A DNA stretch of 64,000 bases. Origin: CAIZGX01 sp046048875. Lineage in GTDB: Bacteria; Bacteroidota; Bacteroidia; Flavobacteriales_D; Sanyastnellaceae. Within the stretch, counting starts at the first letter, position 1; each line of letters opens with the position of its first letter. Where the stretch lies: contig JBJOFG010000014.1 of NCBI GenBank assembly GCA_046048875.1, positions 310,001 through 374,000 on the forward strand, read 5' to 3'. A program made the position numbers and the translations under genes. This document shows positions 51,976-59,053 of this stretch, in pieces. The notes under the pieces were generated by a model. The model did no database searches. It worked only from the letters and a program-made list of their open reading frames with translations, and was not told where the DNA came from.

Positions 51976-52758
51976 ATGAATCTTCAAATTCTATCCAATA
52001 ACTTATTGCAACAGTTCAAAGCAGCTGTTTCAGTGCAGTTGGATTCAATCATTGAAGAATTGGATAAAATTGAAACTCCCGTTGATTATTTTAAATTCTA
52101 CAACTCCGTTTCAAGTGTCTATTCTTCTAAAATTGAAGGAGAAGAAATAGACTTCGATAGCTATTTCAAACATAAATTCTTAGAGGTAAGCTATAAGCCC
52201 GATTATACGAAGAAGCCCGACGACCTTTTCATGGCTTACGAATACATATTCGGGAAGGAACTGAATTTTGAAAATCTAAAAACAGCTCATTCAATTTTAA
52301 GTGCAAACCTTCTCCCTTCTTCTCAACAGGGATTAGTAAGAACGAATCCAATGTTTGTAATAAACAGCGATGATAGAATCGACTATGTTGCTGCGGAACC
52401 AAGCAAAATAAATGCAGATCTTAACCGACTATTTGCAGATATCGAATGTCTTTTGAATACTGAACTGAGCCATGAAGAAGTTCTTTATTTCGGCTCTTAC
52501 ATTCACTTAGTATTCGTTAAAATTCATCCATTTCAAGATGGAAACGGTAGATCGGCAAGACTTTTAGAAAAGTGGTTTCTCATTCGAAAGTTTGGAGAAA
52601 AAGCTACAGCTATTCAACTCGAAAAGAATTATTACTTAAACCTCGAATTGTACTACAGAAACCTAAGAATTCTGGGCATTGACTATGAATTGTTAGATTA
52701 CAACAAAGCGTTAGATTTTCTTCTAATGACTGTCAACGGGTTAATTAATCAGAAATAA
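51976..52758 (+). CDS. Fic-family AMPylator-like protein with N-terminal inhibitory motif
   Basis: The 260-aa protein has the intact Fic loop HPFQDGNGRSARL with catalytic His184. Fic enzymes usually transfer AMP from ATP to hydroxyl groups of target proteins. The N-terminal helix carries S50-S51-K52-I53-E54-G55, the (S/T)xxxE(G/N) inhibitory motif, so this is a class II (self-inhibited) Fic. No DNA-binding or antitoxin domain is fused. Base composition is more AT-rich than the core genes. It is followed by family-A repeat copy A3 and a zinc-ribbon/nuclease gene. Toxin, housekeeping or defence roles are all possible. Confidence 0.9.
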   Translation: MNLQILSNNLLQQFKAAVSVQLDSIIEELDKIETPVDYFKFYNSVSSVYSSKIEGEEIDFDSYFKHKFLEVSYKPDYTKKPDDLFMAYEYIFGKELNFENLKTAHSILSANLLPSSQQGLVRTNPMFVINSDDRIDYVAAEPSKINADLNRLFADIECLLNTELSHEEVLYFGSYIHLVFVKIHPFQDGNGRSARLLEKWFLIRKFGEKATAIQLEKNYYLNLELYYRNLRILGIDYELLDYNKALDFLLMTVNGLINQK

Positions 52759-53154
52759 AGTCGCGGTAAAATAATAGGTTCACTAAAAAAAAGGTAATTG
52801 AAGAATGTCTTTCAGACGAATGCCCTTCGGGCGAATGTTCTTTGAACGAATGTCTGCGACTTCTCTTTCTTTTTTCAAAATCGTCCATGACATTCGCGAA
52901 GCATTCCTCGAAGAGATTCGCCCAACAGGCATTTAGGACCTATTTCCGGCTATACGTTCCAAGCTTTTCGCTTCGCTCAAAGGCTTTCCACTGCTATCCG
53001 GGGTATGGAAGAATTGTTTTGAACAATTAATTTCTAGGCTTTTCTTTTAATTACTTTTAGCTAACCGCAACAAAACTTTGTCTGTCGCGCTGCCAGGACA
53101 TGTATTGGGTATGTTTTTAGCGCGTATTAGTAAGTTAAGTGCAATTAAAACATT
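52759..53154. other. Gene-free stretch between Fic and the zinc-ribbon protein
   Basis: It holds family-A element A3 (52803-52949), a further perfect hairpin AATTGTT-TTG-AACAATT (53012-53028), and a segment with small palindromes (such as AAGC-TTTTC-GCTT). The part from 53040 to 53154 shows nothing recognisable beyond an AT-rich leader to the GTG start. Confidence 0.6.
52803..52949. repeat. Family-A micro-hairpin element, copy A3 (most regular)
   Basis: The left arm has GAAT spacers with GTCT-TTC-AGAC, GCCC-TTC-GGGC, GTTC-TTT-GAAC and GTC-TGC-GAC. A 20-nt pyrimidine-rich spacer follows. The right arm has GTC-CAT-GAC, then ATTC spacers with GC-GAA-GC, CTC-GAA-GAG and GCC-CAACA-GGC, and ends ATTT-AGGACCT-ATTTCC. 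A frame of 43 codons (52806-52937) is open through it and parallels the frame in A1. Confidence 0.88.
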
Positions 53155-55038
53155 GTGAAAAGCAAAATACCAATATCTCAAACGCACCCAAATCTTCTTG
53201 AAGAATGGGATTACGGATTAAACGAAAGGTATCCTAACGAATTTAGCAAAGGATCCCACTTTAAAGCATTTTGGAAATGTAAGAAAAACCACTCTTGGCA
53301 AGCTACTATTTACACAAGATCTAAGGGACACGGTTGTCCATTTTGTAGATCAAGCACTTCACTCAATGAATTGTTAATTTTTTCTGAATTAAGCTATGTA
53401 TTTCATAATGCGATTCATCGGTATATAAAGGACAAGAATGAAATTGATATTTTTTTACCCGATGTAGGTATCGGCGTTGAATATGATGGATTAAGATGGC
53501 ACATCGAAAATGATCAAAAAGACAGAGGTAAAAATGAATATTTTCAAAGAAGTGGTATTAAAATCATCAGAATTAGACAGAAAGGACTGCCCAAAATAAC
53601 AGATGATGACATTATTGCTGAAAAGAAAATTGATGCTAAAGCAACAATAAATGATTTGCTAAAAACAATCTTAAGAACAGGCCAAGCCGAAGATTATAAA
53701 TTAAAAATTCTCGATTATCTCAAGGCCGATGGCGTAGTGAATGATTCAAAGTATCAAGAATTGTTAGCTTATCACCCATTTCCTTTTAAAGGTAAAAGTT
53801 TAGAAGATAAATTTCCAACATTATCAATAGAGTGGAATATTAGCAAGAATAAAAATCTTACGCCGAATCATTTCTATCCCAAATCAGGAATTGCTGTGTG
53901 GTGGAAATGTTCAAAGGGGCATGAATGGAAAGCAATAATTTCGAACCGAGTGAATGGCAGTGGTTGCCCAATTTGTTCAGGTCATGTTGCTGGATCAGAA
54001 AATAACCTCACAGTATTTAATCAGGTTTTAGCGAAGGAATGGAATTATCAAAAAAACAAATTGCAACCTTCTGATTATTTACCGAATTCAAGTAAAAAAG
54101 TATGGTGGAAATGTGAAAAAGAGCATGAATGGCAGGCTACTATTACAAATCGTAATTCCAAGGGCTCAGGCTGTCCGTTCTGCTCTGGCAATGAGGTAGA
54201 AGAATCCGGAAGTGTATTTTACAACAAGGAGATTATGTCAATTTGGAACTTTGAAAAAAACAATTCAATAAATCCAAAGAAGCTGAGTAAAAATTCAAGT
54301 AAGAAAGTTTGGTGGAAATGTAAAGAGAATCACGAGTGGGAATCAATAATTGCAAATATTTCTAGAGGAAGTGGATGTCCATTCTGCAGTGGACATAAAC
54401 CAACTTATGAAACTTCATTTGGGAATAAGCATCCTGATTTGCTCAATGAATGGGATTACTCGAAGAATAACCTAAGTCCTTACGATGTAAGTTGCCAATC
54501 AAAGAAAAAAGTCTGGTGGATATGTAAAGATGAACATCAATGGCAAACAACAGTGCAGAATAGAACCAAAGGTTCAAGATGTCCTTATTGTAGTAATAAA
54601 ATTGTGCTGCTGGTAAATTCTCTTTTCACTTTAGAACCGGAAATAATGAAAGAATGGGATTTTATAAGAAATCATGAATTAGACCCAAAAAAAATTAGCC
54701 TTGGTTCAGGACTTAAGGCTTGGTGGATTTGTAAGAATGGTCATTCCTGGGAAGCAGCAATTTACCAACGCACTAGAACCAAAACTGGATGTCCTTTTTG
54801 TTCTAACAAGAAAATTTCAATAGAAAAATCTATTGCGAGTACACATCCCCAATTAATGAAGGAATGGGATTTTAAGCTAAACGCAGAAATAAAACCTGAG
54901 ATGTACTCACATGGTTCCGTAAAAAAAGTTTGGTGGAAATGCGCTACTGGGCATAGTTGGCTTGCGTCAATTGGAAAAAGAACGAGTGGAAGGGGTTGTC
55001 CGGAATGTTATAATTTGAAAAGAAAAAAACAATCTTAA
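53155..55038 (+). CDS. Multi-zinc-ribbon protein with embedded Vsr/PD-(D/E)xK-like nuclease domain
   Basis: The 627-aa protein (GTG start) has seven zinc-ribbon repeats of the DUF4379 type: EW-D/N-Y/F, about 20 residues, then (V/A)WWKC-x-x-x-H-x-W and GCPxC. Repeat 1 is at about 10-64 and repeats 2-7 at about 210-622. Between repeats 1 and 2 (about 68-150) sits a domain resembling small Vsr/DUF559 endonucleases: NEIDIFLPD with Asp98, GVEYDG with Glu109 and Asp111, then WH and a K/R-rich helix before IKIIRIRQ. The gene is AT-rich and lies in the variable stretch beside Fic, which suggests transfer. A DNA-targeting or defence role is an inference. Confidence 0.82.
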   Translation: MKSKIPISQTHPNLLEEWDYGLNERYPNEFSKGSHFKAFWKCKKNHSWQATIYTRSKGHGCPFCRSSTSLNELLIFSELSYVFHNAIHRYIKDKNEIDIFLPDVGIGVEYDGLRWHIENDQKDRGKNEYFQRSGIKIIRIRQKGLPKITDDDIIAEKKIDAKATINDLLKTILRTGQAEDYKLKILDYLKADGVVNDSKYQELLAYHPFPFKGKSLEDKFPTLSIEWNISKNKNLTPNHFYPKSGIAVWWKCSKGHEWKAIISNRVNGSGCPICSGHVAGSENNLTVFNQVLAKEWNYQKNKLQPSDYLPNSSKKVWWKCEKEHEWQATITNRNSKGSGCPFCSGNEVEESGSVFYNKEIMSIWNFEKNNSINPKKLSKNSSKKVWWKCKENHEWESIIANISRGSGCPFCSGHKPTYETSFGNKHPDLLNEWDYSKNNLSPYDVSCQSKKKVWWICKDEHQWQTTVQNRTKGSRCPYCSNKIVLLVNSLFTLEPEIMKEWDFIRNHELDPKKISLGSGLKAWWICKNGHSWEAAIYQRTRTKTGCPFCSNKKISIEKSIASTHPQLMKEWDFKLNAEIKPEMYSHGSVKKVWWKCATGHSWLASIGKRTSGRGCPECYNLKRKKQS

Positions 55039-55149
55039 TTCTAAATACACTACGACAATGATTCAAAGTAATTATTCCTTTTGTATTTTGACAAATGAAA
55101 AAAAAGGCAGGAGTGCAACACGTGTTTAGGGTCACTAATTGCGAAGACG

Positions 55150-55950
55150 CTAGCCCATTTTCACCGCCTCCAACGCAAACACCAACGGAACTTTATTTCC
55201 AAAGTGCTTCACATGAAACTTACCCGGTTCGAATTCTTCGGAATGCTTGAAGCAATTGTACGGAGAATAATTGAACTCTTGAAATTGCGTGAGCTGAAGG
55301 CCTTGTGCGAGAAGCGAGGTAAGGACTTCGCTGGTGGAATGATTCCAATACGCGCAAGTGATTTCAATGTCTGAAGTGGGATCTGCGTAGGTGCCGGTGC
55401 TGGTTTCAATGTCCGGACCGGAATTGAAATAATTGTATCCGACCGTTTGAAACTCATTGTCGAACATCCACATCACCGGATGAAATTCAGCAAAAATAAA
55501 TTTGCCTCCAGGCTTCAAAAAATGAGAAACAATTTCAGCCCAACGATCTAAATCAGGTAACCAGCCTATGGTTCCGTAACTGGTGAAGACAATGTCGAAT
55601 TTTTTGTCTAGATGATTCTTCAAATCATATACGTCGCAACAAATAAACTCCGCGTCGAGCTGAAGCTTTTCATTCAAGACCTTGGCTTGATCAATGGCAG
55701 CGTCTGAAAGATCTACCCCTGTTACTTCAGCGCCCATGCGGGCGAGAGAAAGCGAGTCTTGTCCGAAATGACATTGCAAATGCAAAATAGATTTTCCACG
55801 AATGTCGCCAAGCAAATTCAATTCAATTTCATTCAACGAAGATTTTCCATTCAGAAATTCTTCCACAAAATAAAATTCAGATTGCACGTGAACCGGCACT
55901 CGTTTGTTCCAAGAGTCCTTATTCATTTTCACATAGTCGAAGTTTTCCAT
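55150..55950 (-). CDS. Class I SAM-dependent methyltransferase
   Basis: The 266-aa protein has a SAM site with ILHLQCHFGQDSLSLARMG and VTGVDLSDAAIDQA, then FDIVFTSYGTIGWLPDL and FLKPGGKFIFAEF. It resembles small-molecule (UbiE-like) methyltransferases. The ATG overlaps the TAA of the upstream gene (TAATG), so the two are translationally coupled in the murQ operon. Substrate unknown. A small GCG-TCTT-CGC hairpin follows the stop. Confidence 0.87.
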   Translation of the reverse strand: MENFDYVKMNKDSWNKRVPVHVQSEFYFVEEFLNGKSSLNEIELNLLGDIRGKSILHLQCHFGQDSLSLARMGAEVTGVDLSDAAIDQAKVLNEKLQLDAEFICCDVYDLKNHLDKKFDIVFTSYGTIGWLPDLDRWAEIVSHFLKPGGKFIFAEFHPVMWMFDNEFQTVGYNYFNSGPDIETSTGTYADPTSDIEITCAYWNHSTSEVLTSLLAQGLQLTQFQEFNYSPYNCFKHSEEFEPGKFHVKHFGNKVPLVFALEAVKMG

Positions 55951-56522
55951 TAGCCTATTCGTTTAACAACACTTGCATTTATTTTTTCATAGAACTGATG
56001 CGGATGCTGCGTGCGCCAATTCACTTCATTCAAATTTCCACCCGAAACAAAATACTGATCGATATACGCTTTCGAAAAATCCTCCAACACGTGATCGCGG
56101 AAATTCACCAAGGCAATCCATCCGTCTTCGTCGTTCACGTCTTCAAACCATTCTTCGTAATAGCAATCGTCGCTGGTGTGGAAGTTCAATACATTTTCAC
56201 CAATGAAAATGAATTTCGTTATTCCTTCGTTAATCAAATGATCGGCGAACTCGCGCTTCAAAAACATAATGTCGTTGTACAACAAATCGTTCCACTCACC
56301 AATCAATTCAACAATCGCATAACCCTCGCCATAATTCGCGAAAAGTAATTTCACAAACAGCGTCTGACTACCAATGGTGTCCCATTGCGGATGAATGTAG
56401 AAATCGTAAATCTTGTTGCTGAATTCGAATTCGGAATACTCCTGATTGAAAAACGGAGAACGCTCATCTTCTTCCGCGCAATACAATCCCCTCCAGTTGT
56501 AATAAGGCTCTAACGTGTGCAT
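55950..56522 (-). CDS. Conserved protein of unknown function
   Basis: The 190-aa soluble acidic protein is rich in aromatic and acidic residues (YNWRGLYCAEEDERSPFF, DDCYYEEWFEDVNDEDGW). No catalytic motif, signal or membrane segment is seen. It lies 1 nt after murQ and overlaps the methyltransferase by one base. Its function is unknown, and operon position with MurQ does not by itself imply a cell-wall role. Confidence 0.75.
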   Translation of the reverse strand: MHTLEPYYNWRGLYCAEEDERSPFFNQEYSEFEFSNKIYDFYIHPQWDTIGSQTLFVKLLFANYGEGYAIVELIGEWNDLLYNDIMFLKREFADHLINEGITKFIFIGENVLNFHTSDDCYYEEWFEDVNDEDGWIALVNFRDHVLEDFSKAYIDQYFVSGGNLNEVNWRTQHPHQFYEKINASVVKRIG

Positions 56523-56523
56523 G

Positions 56524-57327
56524 TTATTTTTTCAATGAATCAACGGCCAATCTAACACTTCCCTCTTTCAACAAAAGAGCTTTTGCTTCTTCTGCATTTA
56601 ATCCGGTTTCCTCCATCACCATGCGCGTTCCGCGATCGACTAATTTGTAGTTGGAAAGCTGCATGTCGACCATCTTATTTCCCTTCACATGTCCAAGTTG
56701 AATGAAGGTGCACGTGGTAATCATGTTCAACACAAGCTTCTGTGCAGTACCGCTTTTCAAGCGTGTACTTCCTGTTACGAATTCTGGACCCACCACCACT
56801 TCAATTGGAAACTTCGAAACAGCCGCAACAGCCGATCCTGCATTGCAAACCACACATCCCGTTGAAATGCCTTCTTCGTTGCATTTTTTCAACGCACCAA
56901 TGACGTAAGGTGTTCTTCCCGACGCAGCAATTCCAACTACCACATCGTTCGTGGTTATGTTGTGTGCTTGTAAATCTTTCCAACCTTGTTCTTCACTGTC
57001 CTCTGCAAATTCAACGGCTTTCCGAATGGCGCCGTCGCCACCGGCTATAAGACCTATCACTCTTCCGAAGTCCACTCCAAACGTAGGCGGACATTCAGAA
57101 GCGTCTACAATGCCGAGTCTTCCGCTGGTGCCAGCGCCCATATAGAAGAGTCTTCCTCCGTCTTTCATTTTCGAAACGATTTCCGAAATTAATTTTTCTA
57201 TTTGCGGGATGGCAAGCGCCACCGCTGCAGGAACAGAGCGGTCTTCTTCATTCATTCCAACCAATAATTCGGAAATGGATTTCTGTTCTAATTGATTGTG
57301 ACGGCTCGAAGATTCGGTAGTTGACAT
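56524..57327 (-). CDS. murQ: N-acetylmuramic acid 6-phosphate etherase
   Basis: The 267-aa SIS-domain enzyme cleaves MurNAc-6-P to GlcNAc-6-P and lactate in cell-wall recycling. It shows MGAGTSGRLGIVDASECPPTFG (broken by its usual Gly/Glu pattern), GIAASGRTPYV and the C-terminal STRLKSGTAQKL motif. It is about 30 residues shorter than proteobacterial MurQ, as is normal in Bacteroidota. It is the first gene of a three-gene unit. A perfect 7-bp inverted repeat lies between it and the divergent PD40 gene. Confidence 0.95.
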   Translation of the reverse strand: MSTTESSSRHNQLEQKSISELLVGMNEEDRSVPAAVALAIPQIEKLISEIVSKMKDGGRLFYMGAGTSGRLGIVDASECPPTFGVDFGRVIGLIAGGDGAIRKAVEFAEDSEEQGWKDLQAHNITTNDVVVGIAASGRTPYVIGALKKCNEEGISTGCVVCNAGSAVAAVSKFPIEVVVGPEFVTGSTRLKSGTAQKLVLNMITTCTFIQLGHVKGNKMVDMQLSNYKLVDRGTRMVMEETGLNAEEAKALLLKEGSVRLAVDSLKK

Positions 57328-57373
57328 GGTAAATGTTTTTCACAACGAAGGTAAGAAAGGTGTTCACAACCCG

Positions 57374-57389
57374 TTTCATTTGAATGAAA
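57374..57389. promoter_or_regulatory. Inverted repeat between divergent murQ and PD40 gene
   Basis: TTTCATT-TG-AATGAAA, a perfect 7-bp dyad 46 nt from murQ and 47 nt from the PD40 gene. It is a candidate operator for one or both. TATTTTCG (57408-57415) nearby fits a -7 box for the PD40 gene. Confidence 0.45.
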
Positions 57390-57436
57390 TCTTAAAGGGT
57401 GATTGTCTATTTTCGAAAGTGTAAAATGCAAATGAA

Positions 57437-59053
57437 ATGAAGAAAATTTTTTGGTTAATGCTGGTGCTCTTCACTGCGGTGACGGCCAATGCACAATCGG
57501 ATTCGACCATTACGGGCGATGTAGATGTTGCTGCTAACGCAGCGAAAATGTTAAGTGCAGAGCACGAATACATCAAAGGTAACATGCGCGGTGCCATTAC
57601 AATTTATCGTGAGGTGTTGGCCAATGACCCTATGAACTACAAAGCGCAGCTGGGTGAAGCAGAATGTTATTACAATTTGAAGAAGTATCCAGATGCGTTC
57701 AAATCGTTGGATAAAGCCGTTAAGATTAAAGGAACACGCACCAAAGAACTGACTTTGTTTTACGCGAAATGTTTCCACAGAACAGGTGATTTGGACCGTG
57801 CTATTTCTGAGTACCAAGCTTATTTGAAATTGGAAAAGCCAAAGACTTACGAGGCAGATCAAGCAAACAAGTTTATTCGTGAATGTGAATTTGCGAAGCG
57901 CAAAATGGAAAGACCAGTAGATGTTACCATTACCAACTTGGGTGGTGCTGTCAATACCCGTTTGGAAGAATACGCGCCAAGTATTACGGCAGATGGAAAA
58001 ACAATGGTCTTTACTTCACGTCGCGACAATACGACTTCTCCGCCTGATCGCATGGGAAGAAACATTGACGAAAAAGGTGACTTCAAGTTTTACGAGGATA
58101 TCTATTACAGCGTTATTGATTCAGTGACCGGAGAATGGGGCGACTGTGAGAAATTGCCTGGTGCAGTGAATACGTTTTATCACGACGCTGTGTTGAGTAT
58201 TGTTCCAGATGGATCAATGATCTACGTCTACAAAAACGATGGCGACAATGCAGGTGACATCTTCTTCTCGAAGAAAGGCGAAACCAAATGGCGCGAAGCG
58301 GAGCGTTTGCCAAAGTCAATCAACACCACGTTCTTCGAAGGAAGTGTTTCTCAAACCGCCGACGGTAAGAAATTGTATTTCATTAGTGAACGTATGGACG
58401 GAATGGGAAGAGGAGATATTTATGTTTCAGAAAAGAACGGCGCGGCTTGGGGAAAGCCTAAGAATATGGGCCCTGTGATTAACACTTCTCACGACGAGAA
58501 ATTCGTGTTCATCCATCCGAATGGAAAGACCTTGTTCTTCGCATCTGAAGGACATTTGGGAATGGGTAGCTACGACATCTTCAAAACAGAATTGGTGAAC
58601 GGCGTTTGGTCGAAGCCGATTAACTTGGGATACCCGATTAACACCGTGAATGAAGAATCGACGTTCTCGTTGACTTCAGACAACAAATACATGTACATTG
58701 CTGCTGAGTATCCCGATTCATACGGAGATCGTGATATCTACAAAGTAGATGTTTCGCGTTATCCTGTTATGAGTGAAGGATATGAGAAGAGCGTTTATGC
58801 GCAATTGATTGCTATTGTTTTGGATGTGAACGGCAAGGCTTCGAAAGGAGTGAAAGTAAGTGTTGAAGATTTAGACACCGGAGAAATTTTAAATGGTGAA
58901 ACCGACAAGGCGGGTTATTGCCGTGTGAATGTTCAAGGTGGAAAAACCTACGTGGTGACTGCTGAAAAAGACGGAAAGAAATTCTCTGAAGAAGTTACAA
59001 TTGAATTGAAGAACAGTGGCGAAACCGTTCGCAAATGGGAAATCAGACTCTAA
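57437..59053 (+). CDS. TPR / PD40 propeller protein with C-terminal carboxypeptidase-regulatory-like domain
   Basis: The 538-aa protein has a signal peptide (ending NAQ), TPR helices (about 35-160), PD40 propeller blades (about 170-440: ITADGKTMVFTSR, FISERMDGMGRGDIY, HPNGKTLFFASEG) and a C-terminal beta-sandwich (about 455-538) of the carboxypeptidase-regulatory type. It resembles PorE but lacks the OmpA-like domain found in its paralogue at 40422-42488. It is probably periplasmic or outer-membrane associated. The stop overlaps the convergent GT2 gene by 4 nt. Confidence 0.85.
   Translation: MKKIFWLMLVLFTAVTANAQSDSTITGDVDVAANAAKMLSAEHEYIKGNMRGAITIYREVLANDPMNYKAQLGEAECYYNLKKYPDAFKSLDKAVKIKGTRTKELTLFYAKCFHRTGDLDRAISEYQAYLKLEKPKTYEADQANKFIRECEFAKRKMERPVDVTITNLGGAVNTRLEEYAPSITADGKTMVFTSRRDNTTSPPDRMGRNIDEKGDFKFYEDIYYSVIDSVTGEWGDCEKLPGAVNTFYHDAVLSIVPDGSMIYVYKNDGDNAGDIFFSKKGETKWREAERLPKSINTTFFEGSVSQTADGKKLYFISERMDGMGRGDIYVSEKNGAAWGKPKNMGPVINTSHDEKFVFIHPNGKTLFFASEGHLGMGSYDIFKTELVNGVWSKPINLGYPINTVNEESTFSLTSDNKYMYIAAEYPDSYGDRDIYKVDVSRYPVMSEGYEKSVYAQLIAIVLDVNGKASKGVKVSVEDLDTGEILNGETDKAGYCRVNVQGGKTYVVTAEKDGKKFSEEVTIELKNSGETVRKWEIRL

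Noticed and set aside
52842..53030. Open frame of 62 codons after the Fic gene
   Set aside because: It starts in the middle of element A3 in a frame not shared with the other copies, and its tail is a palindromic non-coding stretch.
52950..53154. Integron cassette attC-like site near the zinc-ribbon gene
   Set aside because: The segment has small palindromes but no paired R'/R'' core sites, and no integrase is in the window.
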